Assembly (NCBI GenBank): GCA_003171315.1
Contig: PMYE01000035.1
Span: 1 to 36,090 of the forward strand
Length of the DNA stretch: 36,090 bases
Origin: Acidobacteriaceae bacterium
GTDB taxonomy: Bacteria; Acidobacteriota; Terriglobia; Terriglobales; Acidobacteriaceae
Direction: 5' to 3'
A program made the translations under genes and the position numbers. Shown in pieces: positions 8,540 to 16,969 of the stretch (within the stretch, counting starts at the first letter, position 1; each line of letters begins with the position of its first letter). The notes beneath the pieces were generated by a model, which was not told where the DNA came from, did no database searches, and saw nothing but the letters and a program-made list of their open reading frames with translations.

Positions 8540-8965
8540 ATGCCGCTGCGGAAGATGACCAGCGACGAGCGCCTGGCCGCTGACTTCGCCGGTACCGGCC
8601 TCACCACCGGTCCACATGCCGTGGCTTATCACCGCGCGGCACTGCGCAGAGAAGGCATTCTCTCAGCAGACGACCTGTTACGCTGCGTCAACCATGGTCT
8701 CGTCCGCATCGCTGGCTGTGTAATCGCCCGGCAGCGCCCCGGCACCGCCAAGGGCTTTGTCTTCCTCTCGCTCGAAGACGAAACCGGCATCGCCAACGTC
8801 ATCGTTGCCCCGGATATTTTCGAGCGTGATCGAAGCGTTGTCACACGCAGCCGATTCCTGGTCATCGAAGGCCCGCTTCAGAACCAGGACGGCGTAATCC
8901 ACGTCAAGGCTCAAAGCATCGCGCCGCTTGACATCACGAGGGCCGTTTGGTTGTCAACCGACTCT
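8540..8965 (+). pseudogene. dnaE2: C-terminal OB-domain fragment of error-prone DNA polymerase DnaE2
   Basis: About 140 codons match the very end of DnaE2. The order is the segment MTSDERLAADFAGTGLTTGP, then VRIAGCVIARQRPGTAKGFV, then FLSLEDETGIANVIV, then GVIHVKA near the normal C-terminus. This is the OB-fold region. The PHP domain, polymerase palm with its catalytic aspartates and helix-hairpin-helix, about 900 residues in total, are absent. The frame stays open upstream (from 8390) and downstream (to 9334) through sequence unlike DnaE2, so the native stop has been lost. It is a remnant and not a polymerase. DnaE2 normally works with ImuA/ImuB in mutagenic translesion synthesis; neither is nearby. 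Confidence 0.8.
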
Positions 8966-9198
8966 GCCTCGCTTACCGGGAACACGCTTCCCTGTACCAT
9001 CCCCCGTACGCACGAGCTGCGGCCAATGCGCAGTTCCGCCGCACGCACAGCGTCGGCGGCGCAGGAACACCCGCATTCCTTCGAGGAGTCTATCGGCAAA
9101 ATCGCGCCAAGATTGAAGGGCGCCCAAGCCAACCGGCGCCCCAGGGGTGCAAACGGTCCGGAAAAGAGCCGCGTGCACCCGTTATGGGGCAGAAGCGG

Positions 9199-11616
9199 CT
9201 ACTCTTCGCGCAGAAGGACGAGCGGATCGGCGGCCAGCGCCCGGCGCGCCGGAATCCACGAGGCCACCAAGCCGAGCAAAAGCATGGTTGTGACCACCCC
9301 GCCGAGAACCATCGGATCCTTTGGCGTGGCCTGATAGACGATAAACGACAGGAGGCGCGTGGCCAAAACGCCCAGCGCCAGTCCCGCGGCCGAGCCGATG
9401 GTCAGCAGGCGGAAGGCGCGGCCGAGCGAAGCGCGCAGGACTTCCCGCTTGCTGGCACCGAGCGCGACACGGATTCCCAGCTCGCGCAGCCGCCGGCTAA
9501 CCACGTAGGAGGCCATGCCGAAGACGCCCGTCACCGCGAGCATCGCGCCGAGCAGGCCGAGGATCCCCAAGGCTACTGTCGCGATATGCGGGGCGAATAG
9601 CGCGGTATCCATCGCTCCGGTCCACGTCTCTGTCTTGAGAGGCAGGCTGGAATCCAGGCCGTGCAAAGTGCGCTCCAGCGCCGCCGTCATCTCCGGGGGA
9701 TCGCGCCTGGTCCGCACCACCAGCGACATGTTGCTTGACTGATGCTGCTGGAAGGAAAAGAACATTGCGGGCTTTTGATCTTCGGTCAGCGTCCGGTATT
9801 TGCCGTCTTCGACCACGCCGACGACGATAGCCCGGTTGCCGCCCGAGAATTTGAAATGTCCGCCGATCGCTTTGCCGACCGATCCGAAGACCTTGATCGC
9901 GAACTGCCGGTTCACCAGAGTTGCGATCGGGGCGTTCTTGTCGTCATCGAGCCTCAGATCCCTGCCCGCCAAAAGCCGCGTTCCGGCCGCGTCGATGTAA
10001 CCCGGCGAGACGGTGTAGTTCATCGCATCGGCGGCATAGTTGGTGGGCCGGAAATCGGTCGTAGTGTCGGTGTAGACGTAGGAGTCACCCGCGGCGAGCC
10101 CCAGCGGAAACTGGTCGACAAGCCCAACGGAGGACACGCCCGGGATGGCCGCCGCCGCGCTCAACATGCGCCGCTGCATCTCGGGCACGCGGTCACCCGT
10201 GTAGCCGGCCATGTGCAGATCGGTTTCGACGAGCAGGGCATTCTGCGGCTGGAACCCGAAGTTGCTGTGGAGAGATCGCGCCAGTCCCCGTACGGCGACC
10301 AGCGACGAGGTGACCAGCACGGCGCAAATCGCGATCTGCGTTACCAGCAGCACGTCGCGCAGGGTAAACCGCCTGCCTCCCCCGGTGCCGCTCATTCCTG
10401 TGCGAATCACCTGCCACGGATCGGCACGCATGACCTGGCGGACCGGGACCATTCCAAAAAGCAGACCACTGACGAGCGCCAGCAGCAGCGCCACGCCATA
10501 GGTGCGCGCGTCAGGATTCACCGGCACATTGATGGGGATATTGGGAATCGGCTGCCAGGCGCTGAGGCCGTGCAGGATCGCCACGCCGCCAGCGAGCCCG
10601 ATGGCTCCTCCGGCCAGAGAGAGCAGCAATGCCTCGGTGAGCAGTTGGCGCAGAATCAGAACGCGCCGCGAACCCAGCGCCAGACGCAGCGCCACTTCCT
10701 TGGCGCGATCGGCGGCGCGCGCCGCAAACAGGCTTCCCAGATTCGCGCAGGCGGCGAGCAGAATGAGCCCTGCCAGCAGCATTAACCCGGTCATGAATGC
10801 TCTCGCCGGGCCGCCCAGCATGTCGCCGATCAGTCCTGGACGAGCCAGGGTGAATTTGATCCCCTCGTCATCGGCCGGATAGGCCTTTGCCAGCCCCGCG
10901 CCGATTGCGTTGAGGTCGGCGGCTGCCTCATCCGGGGTTACGCCCGGCTTCAGCCGACCGAGCACGAAGGGCGAATGATTGCCGCGCGACTGGAGCGAGT
11001 TGCTGCCCTGCACGACCGGCTCTTCGACAATCGGAATCCACAACGCCGGCGAGAGAAACAGCTCCGTGCCGCGGAACTCCGGCGGCGCCACGCCGATGAT
11101 GGTGAATGGGTGCTTGTTGATCTCGACCATCCGCCCCACGACGCCGCGGTCGCCCTGGAAATGACTGTTCCAGTAGGCATAGCTCAGGACGACATAGGGA
11201 GCGCTGTCGAAGCCTTTCTCATCGGAAGCGTGGAAAAAACGCCCCAGATAAGGCTGTATGCCGAGCGCGTCGAAGTAGTTGCCGCTCGCCAGGTAGGGCC
11301 ACGCCGTCGAGGGATTCCCGCCGTTGTCCACCCCTACGGCGCCCAGGATCAGCACCGCCGTCAGGCTCTCGAAGCTCCGATTCCGGTCGCGCAGATCGAG
11401 ATAGTCGGGGTACGACTGCGAGGGAGACCGGAAGTACTGAATCTGGTAGAGGTTCTGCGCATTCGGCACGTTCACCGGGCGCAGCACGAGCGCGTTCAGA
11501 ACGCTGAATACGACGGCATTCGCGCCAATTCCCAGCGCCAATGTAACGATGGCCGTCAGGGTAAAGCCCGGCGATTTTGCCAATTGCCGAATTGCGAACT
11601 TCAGATCGTTGAGCAT
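9199..11616 (-). CDS. ADOP-type ABC permease (two MacB/FtsX modules)
   Basis: This 805-residue permease opens with DLKFAIRQLAKSPGFTLTAI, the hallmark N-terminus of acidobacterial duplicated permeases. Each half holds a membrane helix, a MacB-like periplasmic core and a three-helix FtsX domain. The first FtsX is near residues 275-400 (ADRAKEVALRLALGSRR) and the second near 675-800 (RRLRELGIRVALGASKRE), ending in PARRALAADPLVLLREE. It lacks an ATPase domain. It is the last leftward gene of the efflux locus, separated from the kinase gene by 207 bp that hold a candidate sigma-54 promoter and operator. Start ATG 11616 is preceded by AGGTG at good spacing. It probably borrows one of the locus ATPases; the substrate is unknown. 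Confidence 0.9.
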   Translation of the reverse strand: MLNDLKFAIRQLAKSPGFTLTAIVTLALGIGANAVVFSVLNALVLRPVNVPNAQNLYQIQYFRSPSQSYPDYLDLRDRNRSFESLTAVLILGAVGVDNGGNPSTAWPYLASGNYFDALGIQPYLGRFFHASDEKGFDSAPYVVLSYAYWNSHFQGDRGVVGRMVEINKHPFTIIGVAPPEFRGTELFLSPALWIPIVEEPVVQGSNSLQSRGNHSPFVLGRLKPGVTPDEAAADLNAIGAGLAKAYPADDEGIKFTLARPGLIGDMLGGPARAFMTGLMLLAGLILLAACANLGSLFAARAADRAKEVALRLALGSRRVLILRQLLTEALLLSLAGGAIGLAGGVAILHGLSAWQPIPNIPINVPVNPDARTYGVALLLALVSGLLFGMVPVRQVMRADPWQVIRTGMSGTGGGRRFTLRDVLLVTQIAICAVLVTSSLVAVRGLARSLHSNFGFQPQNALLVETDLHMAGYTGDRVPEMQRRMLSAAAAIPGVSSVGLVDQFPLGLAAGDSYVYTDTTTDFRPTNYAADAMNYTVSPGYIDAAGTRLLAGRDLRLDDDKNAPIATLVNRQFAIKVFGSVGKAIGGHFKFSGGNRAIVVGVVEDGKYRTLTEDQKPAMFFSFQQHQSSNMSLVVRTRRDPPEMTAALERTLHGLDSSLPLKTETWTGAMDTALFAPHIATVALGILGLLGAMLAVTGVFGMASYVVSRRLRELGIRVALGASKREVLRASLGRAFRLLTIGSAAGLALGVLATRLLSFIVYQATPKDPMVLGGVVTTMLLLGLVASWIPARRALAADPLVLLREE

Positions 11617-11656
11617 TTGTCACCTAGTTGTACGCAGAATCTTCGTCCTCTGTTCC

Positions 11657-11672
11657 CGCATGTGGAAGGCCA
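11657..11672 (-). promoter_or_regulatory. Candidate sigma-54 promoter before the second ADOP gene
   Basis: On the minus strand the site reads TGGCCTTCCACATGCG. It keeps the invariant GG-N10-GC spacing and the TGGC and TGC cores, but matches the -24/-12 consensus at few other positions. The expected transcript start near 11646 leaves a leader of about 30 nt containing the AGGTG ribosome site before ATG 11616. The site is weak alone; an imperfect copy of the upstream palindrome about 104 bp upstream of the predicted start makes it more believable. Confidence 0.4.
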
Positions 11673-11742
11673 CACTGGCCGTTTGAAAACAAAGGGATTA
11701 CCGAACAGAAGCAGGTTTACGCTGTCCGCTTACGGCAATCCG

Positions 11743-11758
11743 TGTCCGGAATCGAACA
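11743..11758. promoter_or_regulatory. Candidate activator-binding site (imperfect palindrome)
   Basis: TGTCCGGAATCGAACA matches 12 of 16 positions of the perfect palindrome at 22318..22333, including the whole TCGAACA half-site. It is centred about 104 bp upstream of the predicted sigma-54 start for the second ADOP gene, a usual enhancer distance. Confidence 0.4.
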
Positions 11759-11823
11759 GGTTGGCACGCTCGGCGATTTCGAATCGGCGACGACGATTTC
11801 CCGCGATATGACACAGCAGGCCG

Positions 11824-13215
11824 TCAAGCCCGCGGGTTCACGTCTCGCGATTCCGGCTCGGCTCTCCGTCCGGGCGCCGGCCCCATGGGCAAGCGGATCG
11901 ATGCCCGCGCGCCCTCGCCGCTTTCGCGGTTGACGAGCGAGATCTCGCCGCCGTGAGCGCGGGCGATCTGTTGGGCCAGGGCAAGACCGATGCCGCTTCC
12001 GGTCGATTTCGTCGTATAAAACGGGACAAACAGGTTCTCTGGATTGGCGATGCCCAGGCCCCGGTCTTCGATGACGATCTCCACGCCGGCGCCGTTGACC
12101 TTCCACGTGACGCACACGGGTTTTGCCCCGTTGGCAATCGATGCGTCGGCGGCGTTGGCGAGCAGGTTGATCAGCATCTGCTCGAGCTGGTCCGAATCGG
12201 CGTTGAGGATGGCCGTCGGGCCAGGAACGAGCTCGACGGGAATGCGCTGGTCCAGATGCACGACGCGCTCGATGAGTGGCGCGAGCTGGACTTCGCGGAA
12301 CCGCGGCGGGGGCAATTGCGCAAGCTGCCGGTACGATTGTACGAAGCGGTGCAGCGCGTCGGCGCGGCTTTCGACGACGCCCAATCCGCGGCGGAAATCG
12401 CTCGTCAAGGCTTCGTCGCCGTGCAAGGTTTCGACCCGCGCAAGCAGGCTGCCGGCAATGGATTTGATCGGCGCAAGCGAATTCGAGAGCTCATGGCCCA
12501 GCACGCGAATCAGGCGCATCCAGGCGGCCTTTTCCTCGTCCTGGAGTGGAACGCTGACGTCAGCCAGAACAAGCAGCGTGTGGGGCGCTCCATCCTGGCG
12601 GAAGACGACTTTGCGCAGCAGCCAGCGCACGGGCGCGGCGCCGAAGGAACGGATGGACTGATCTGGCGCGCCGAGCCAGTCATCGAGGCGCAACTCATTT
12701 GCGGAATGTCCAATACATCGCGCATAAGGGCGATCGAGCAGTTTGAGGCCGGCATTGTTGACCAGTTGCAAGCGGTTCTCACGATCGAAGGCAAAAAGGG
12801 GCGCGTGCATCACCTCAAGGATGCGCGCCAGCAGCGCGGTTGCCTCAAGTGAGCGCACGCGCTGCTTTTGCAACAGATCGGCGAGCGCGTTGACCTCCGC
12901 AGCCAGTTCCCCGAGTGCATCGGGGGATGAAGCGCCGCGCGCGCGAAAGGAATAGTCGCCTTCACGAAGCGAGGAAACGACGTTGGAAAGTGTTTGCAGC
13001 GGGCGGATAAAACCGTCTACAAGGGCGGAGGCGACGAGGGCAAGATAAATGAGCAGACACGCCCCGAACAGAAGAGCAGGTACGACGTCGAGCTGCCGCT
13101 GATAAAAGAAGACACAGAGAAAAATCAGCGCAGGCAAACCGAGCAGGAAGGAATAAAGCCACGCCCTGCGAATGGCCCGGCGCGCGGGCCGCGGCGATCT
13201 TGTTTCATAGGCCAT
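11824..13215 (-). CDS. Membrane sensor histidine kinase, NtrY-like
   Basis: This 463-residue kinase has two membrane helices (about 20-38 and 44-66) with almost no periplasmic loop between them. A HAMP-like segment (about 68-118), a PAS domain (about 120-225) and the catalytic core follow. The phospho-acceptor is His241 in RVLGHELSNSLAPIKS. ATP-binding motifs are the N-box NLLANAADAS, EDRGLGIANPENLF and the G2 motif STGSGIGLALAQ. NtrY-type kinases pair with NtrC-type activators, and such an activator is encoded immediately upstream with an 11-bp overlap (13205..13215), so the two are made together. The lack of a large sensor loop suggests sensing in the membrane or cytoplasm, perhaps of membrane stress or of the pump itself (inference). 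Confidence 0.92.
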   Translation of the reverse strand: MAYETRSPRPARRAIRRAWLYSFLLGLPALIFLCVFFYQRQLDVVPALLFGACLLIYLALVASALVDGFIRPLQTLSNVVSSLREGDYSFRARGASSPDALGELAAEVNALADLLQKQRVRSLEATALLARILEVMHAPLFAFDRENRLQLVNNAGLKLLDRPYARCIGHSANELRLDDWLGAPDQSIRSFGAAPVRWLLRKVVFRQDGAPHTLLVLADVSVPLQDEEKAAWMRLIRVLGHELSNSLAPIKSIAGSLLARVETLHGDEALTSDFRRGLGVVESRADALHRFVQSYRQLAQLPPPRFREVQLAPLIERVVHLDQRIPVELVPGPTAILNADSDQLEQMLINLLANAADASIANGAKPVCVTWKVNGAGVEIVIEDRGLGIANPENLFVPFYTTKSTGSGIGLALAQQIARAHGGEISLVNRESGEGARASIRLPMGPAPGRRAEPESRDVNPRA

Positions 13216-14644
13216 ATTTTTCCATGCGCCGGTAGAGCGCGGCGCGGCTTAGCCCCAGGGATTCCGCGGCTTGAGAAATGTTGCCGTCGCAGCGGCGCAG
13301 CACTTTGCGGATCAGCGTGGCCTCCATTTCGTCGATGCTCATATTGTCAAGCGAAAGCGCCGCCGGCCGCGCTCCCGAGATGGAGAGATTGGCCGGCTCG
13401 ATCTCTTCACCGCCGCACAGAAGCAAAGCGCGCTCGATGCTGTGCTCCAGCTCGCGCACATTGCCCGGCCAGGAATACTGCATCATCTGCTGCATGGCAG
13501 GCGCCGAGAAGCCGTTCACCTGCTTGCGGTAGCGGGTACGAAGCCGGGAAAGAAAATGCTGCGCGAGCAGCGGGATGTCCTCGCGCCGGTCGCGTAGCGG
13601 AGGCAGATGGATCTCCACCGTATTGATGCGGAAGAGCAAGTCCTCGCGGAAGTTGCCTGCCTTGGCTTCCTCGTGCAGCAGCGCATTCGTCGCACAGAGA
13701 AGGCGCACGTCGACGCGCCGGGTCTGCGACGATCCCACGCGTTCCAATTCGCCTGTCTCCAGGACGCGCAGAAGTTTGGCTTGCTGGCGCAGTGGCACGT
13801 TAGCAATTTCATCCAGAAAGAGCGTGCCGCCGTTGGCTAATTCGAAACGGCCCACGCGGTCGGCGCGCGCGTCGGTAAACGCGCCCTTCACGTGGCCGAA
13901 GATCTCGCTTTCGAAGGTTCCCTCCGGCAGCCCGCCCGCGTTCACCGTTACCAGCGGCATGCGGGCGCGCGGTGAGGCGGCGTGAAGCAGATGCGCGACG
14001 ATCTCCTTGCCGGTGCCGTGTTCGCCGGTGATGAGAACATTGGCGTCGGAAGGGCCAACCCGCGCGATCAGTTCGAGGACCGGCTGCATCGAGGGAGCGG
14101 AAGCAACAAACTCCGGCATGCCTTCGGCGCGGAGCAGGCGGTTTTCGAGTTCCAGCTGGCGGGCACGGCGCAGCGCCTGGCGCAGCTCGGCGTGAACGCG
14201 GATGAGGGAGAGCAGCCGCTCGTTCTCCCAGGGCTTTTGGATGAAGTCACGCGCGCCGCGCTTGATGCTTTCGACGGCCAGGTCGATGTTGCCCCACGCC
14301 GTCATCACGATCACCGGAAGCCGCGCATCGAACTCCTGGATGCTGGCCAGCAGATCGAGGCCTTCCCGGCCGGAGGTGGTGTCGCGCGTGTAATTCAGGT
14401 CGATCAGCACCACATCGTAGTCGCGCTCGTGCAGCGCCTCCATCAGCAGCTGCGGCAATCGCACGCAGTCCACATCGATCGCCTGCGGCTTGAGCAGCAG
14501 CTCAACTGCCTCCAGAACATGCGGTTGGTCGTCGGCAACCAAAACCCGAATTTTGTCTCGCTTACTCGAGATGGCCCGCCTCCATAGCTCCTGATTTCGG
14601 TTCGAGCGAGGAATACCCGTCGCTGGGGGCCCCGGATTCTGCAT
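13205..14644 (-). CDS. NtrC-type sigma-54-dependent response regulator
   Basis: Three domains are visible. The receiver (RVLVADDQPH... and the phospho-acceptor in VVLIDLNYTRD) is followed by an AAA+ domain with Walker A GEHGTGKE, a GAFTDA loop (usual GAFTGA), Walker B GGTLFLDE and the arginine-finger region FREDLLFRI. A Fis-type helix-turn-helix (GNISQAAESLGLSRAALYRRME) closes the C-terminus. It should activate sigma-54 RNA polymerase from an upstream palindrome. The start is uncertain: the receiver begins near 14560 but the nearest in-frame ATG is at 14644, with no ribosome site and 24 unrelated residues. An ATC codon at 14572 sits 6 nt after GGAGG and would give a natural N-terminus (x-SSKRDKIRVLV). 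The 3' end overlaps the kinase gene. Confidence 0.88.
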   Translation of the reverse strand: MQNPGPPATGIPRSNRNQELWRRAISSKRDKIRVLVADDQPHVLEAVELLLKPQAIDVDCVRLPQLLMEALHERDYDVVLIDLNYTRDTTSGREGLDLLASIQEFDARLPVIVMTAWGNIDLAVESIKRGARDFIQKPWENERLLSLIRVHAELRQALRRARQLELENRLLRAEGMPEFVASAPSMQPVLELIARVGPSDANVLITGEHGTGKEIVAHLLHAASPRARMPLVTVNAGGLPEGTFESEIFGHVKGAFTDARADRVGRFELANGGTLFLDEIANVPLRQQAKLLRVLETGELERVGSSQTRRVDVRLLCATNALLHEEAKAGNFREDLLFRINTVEIHLPPLRDRREDIPLLAQHFLSRLRTRYRKQVNGFSAPAMQQMMQYSWPGNVRELEHSIERALLLCGGEEIEPANLSISGARPAALSLDNMSIDEMEATLIRKVLRRCDGNISQAAESLGLSRAALYRRMEKYGL

Positions 14645-14855
14645 CAGCGATGGAGGTACCGTAGTCTTTGAGGATCGAACCGGTGGTGCGCCGCACTTCG
14701 ACGCGAGCCTTCTTATATGCGGCCTCATCGGCAGCCAGTGCGGACTCCGATTGAGCCAGATCGTTCTCTGCCGAAAACGTCTGTCGGTTCGAACCTGCGC
14801 TCAGCTTCAGCTTACTCTGCATGATATCCAATGTATGCCGGGCCAGCGCGACTCC
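14562..14855 (-). pseudogene. C-terminal fragment of a second TolC-like outer-membrane protein
   Basis: About 90 codons align with the end of the intact TolC-like protein just upstream. LSAGSNRQTFSAENDLAQSE matches LGAKSSSDTLAAQHDLSIAE, and AYKKARVEVRRTTG matches AYEKAKVDIDRASG. Homology appears to begin near 14855 (ALARHTLDIM). There is no proper start codon, and a stop precedes it at 14895..14897. The beta-barrel and most of the periplasmic helices are missing, so this is a remnant of a tandem duplication. Its stop (14562..14564) lies inside the start of the response regulator, so any ribosome on it would end exactly where the regulator begins. Confidence 0.7.
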
Positions 14856-14902
14856 TCCATTCGGGATAACCGGGTTGCGCCAAAAACGGATGTTTCATCG
14901 AT

Positions 14903-16969
14903 CTATGGCTCACGCGACACGACTCCCATTTTCGCGTCGTCGATCGAGACACCGGTTTGCTGCAGTGTCTCTCCGGAGGCCCGGTCGATGTCCACCTTCG
15001 CCTTTTCGTAAGCTGTCTGCGCGGCCACAAGAAGGGATTCGGCAATGGACAGATCGTGCTGCGCGGCCAACGTATCGCTACTGGACTTGGCTCCGAGTTG
15101 TTGCTCCTGCTCGGTGACATCGAAGGTATTTTCGGCCAGGTCGCGAGCCTTTGTAGCCGCATCGACGCGAGCCTGCGCCTGCTGCAGCGCGAAGAGCGAG
15201 TTGCGCACGTCGAAGCGAATGCTCTTCTTTTGCTCTTCGAAGGTGATCTGGCGCTGCCTGAATTCCAGCGAGGCTCGAAACTGATCGGCCTTGGCAACGC
15301 GGTTGCGAAGGTTGATCGACAGATTCATTCCGAACTGATATTCCGGCGAAGAGTAATTGAATGTGTTCTCGAACATGCTGCCGAACCCCGTGGGGAGATC
15401 GGATGCGCACTCGGCGGCGCCCAGGTCGCAGTTCGGGTTTCTCGGTCCCGCAATGCCCGCTCCTGCGTAGAAGCCATAGACGTTTAGCGTGGGCAACAGC
15501 TCGCTCCGGATCGATTTGAGACTCATCTCCGCCACCTGCATTGCGAGCTCGTCCTGGGTGACGTCGGGGCGGTTCTTCTCGGCTTCGGCGATGAGATCGT
15601 CAATCGATTTGGAGGCGTTGTCATCGGGCGGTCCGGCGCGATCGAGGGGGATGACCGGCATCTCGTCGATGGCCGCATTATCGGTCTTGGTAATGGCGTT
15701 TTTTATGAGCAGTTCGTTCAAGCGCAGAGTGGCGCGCGAAACGGTGAGGTCGCCTTCGCTGGTCGCCACGTCCGTTTCGTCCTTGTTGACCTGCAAAGCT
15801 GGAATGGCCTGCAGTTGGAGCTGCTTCTGGTCATCTTGAAGTGTTCGCTGTGCAAATGCGAGGGAGTGCTCCTTGACCTGTTCGTCCTGATAGGCGTTCA
15901 CAAGGTCCCAATAAATATTCTCGACCTGCGTGACCGTCGCAATCACCTGCGCGCGAAAGGCCAGGTCGGTGATCTGGAGATTCTTCTTCGCGATGTGCAT
16001 GTAGCGCTCGTTGGTGGAGATTCCGAAACCGGCGAGGAGCTGCTGCGTGAGGATCACCTGGAAATTCGAGTAGAGCGAAGGGTTGATAGCTTCGTAGGGG
16101 CTGTTATTTGCGTAGCGCTGCCCCTCGTAATTGACGGTCAAGCCCGTTCCGAACGGAAAGTTCTGGGTGTAATTTGCCAGGGCTTCGATAGTGTTCTCCT
16201 TAAACACGGGAACGCCATAGCTAAAGGCGTTGCCCTCCTGGGCGGCGATGTGATCCGTGAAGCCCTTAAAGTTCAGAAAGGGATCGAAGGAAGCGACCGC
16301 GGTCCCGGCGCCGAGCGTCGAGGTCACGATGCCGCCTGCGCCGGCAGCAGCCGACCCGGATGTGGCGCCCCCGGAGCCGGAACTTCCACCAGCGAAGCCC
16401 CCCTGCGTAGACGACTGCACGATCCCGGTACTGACCCCGTTCACGCTGCCGCCGGCCTTGGTGCGCGCGTAGTCGGTTTGCGCAATGGGGAAGTTATAGC
16501 GGAAGTAGGCGAGATCGAGGTTGTTTTCGATAGCCAGGGCGATGGCATCGTGCAGCGAAATGTACAGTTTCCCGTCGCGGATAAGGTTCTCCAGGCGCGG
16601 CGAATTGGTGAGATCCAGCGGGGGCGCCTCGCTGGGTCTGTAAGGTGCGAGCGGGTTATGCGAGTGCGGAAGATCCACGTGAAATGGCCGCTGGGGGGTA
16701 ATCGCCTGCTGCTGTGTCTGCCGCATCTGCTGCGCCAGCGTAGGGGGCGGCGCGGCAGCGCCGTTCGCCGCGGGCGTCGGGGCCTCCGGCGCCGGCGTCG
16801 CCTGTGAGTTTTGCGGCGCAGATTGCGCTTGCGGTGGCGCGGCCGCGAAGGCCAGGTTCACTTGCAAAAGCAAAATCGCTGCAACGGCTTGAATACGCAA
16901 AACAGCCGATTTGGAGGAGCGGGAATTCATGGGTGTCTTACCAATAGATCGGGTAGGATTGTCGCTCAC
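14903..16969 (-). CDS. TolC-family outer-membrane efflux protein
   Basis: This 688-residue protein should form the trimeric outer-membrane channel of the pump. A signal sequence lies near the N-terminus (hydrophobic AVAAILLLQVNLAFA, about 29-43). A Pro/Ala/Gln-rich linker (about 44-90) and two long helical repeats follow, with typical patterns such as LHDAIALAIENNLDLAYFRY and ARDLAENTFDV. It is longer than E. coli TolC (about 490 residues), partly because of the linker and a Gly/Ser-rich insert near residues 195-225. The start is GTG 16969, chosen because GGAGG lies 5 nt upstream and the codon overlaps the ATPase stop as GTGA; ATG 16930 is a poorer alternative. It is coupled to the upstream ATPase gene. 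Confidence 0.9.
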   Translation of the reverse strand: MSDNPTRSIGKTPMNSRSSKSAVLRIQAVAAILLLQVNLAFAAAPPQAQSAPQNSQATPAPEAPTPAANGAAAPPPTLAQQMRQTQQQAITPQRPFHVDLPHSHNPLAPYRPSEAPPLDLTNSPRLENLIRDGKLYISLHDAIALAIENNLDLAYFRYNFPIAQTDYARTKAGGSVNGVSTGIVQSSTQGGFAGGSSGSGGATSGSAAAGAGGIVTSTLGAGTAVASFDPFLNFKGFTDHIAAQEGNAFSYGVPVFKENTIEALANYTQNFPFGTGLTVNYEGQRYANNSPYEAINPSLYSNFQVILTQQLLAGFGISTNERYMHIAKKNLQITDLAFRAQVIATVTQVENIYWDLVNAYQDEQVKEHSLAFAQRTLQDDQKQLQLQAIPALQVNKDETDVATSEGDLTVSRATLRLNELLIKNAITKTDNAAIDEMPVIPLDRAGPPDDNASKSIDDLIAEAEKNRPDVTQDELAMQVAEMSLKSIRSELLPTLNVYGFYAGAGIAGPRNPNCDLGAAECASDLPTGFGSMFENTFNYSSPEYQFGMNLSINLRNRVAKADQFRASLEFRQRQITFEEQKKSIRFDVRNSLFALQQAQARVDAATKARDLAENTFDVTEQEQQLGAKSSSDTLAAQHDLSIAESLLVAAQTAYEKAKVDIDRASGETLQQTGVSIDDAKMGVVSREP

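Noticed and set aside
9742-10785. Long plus-strand ORF (347 codons) opposite the ADOP permease
   Set aside because: Antisense shadow of a clear permease gene; His/Gln/Arg-rich composition with no domain.
14647-14661. GG-N10-GC on the minus strand upstream of the response regulator
   Set aside because: Lacks the flanking T residues (CGG and CGC); such spacing is expected by chance every few hundred bases.
14782-14797. GGTTCGAACC palindrome resembling the enhancer motif
   Set aside because: Inside former TolC coding sequence, spacing differs from the 22318 site, and no good promoter lies at the right distance.
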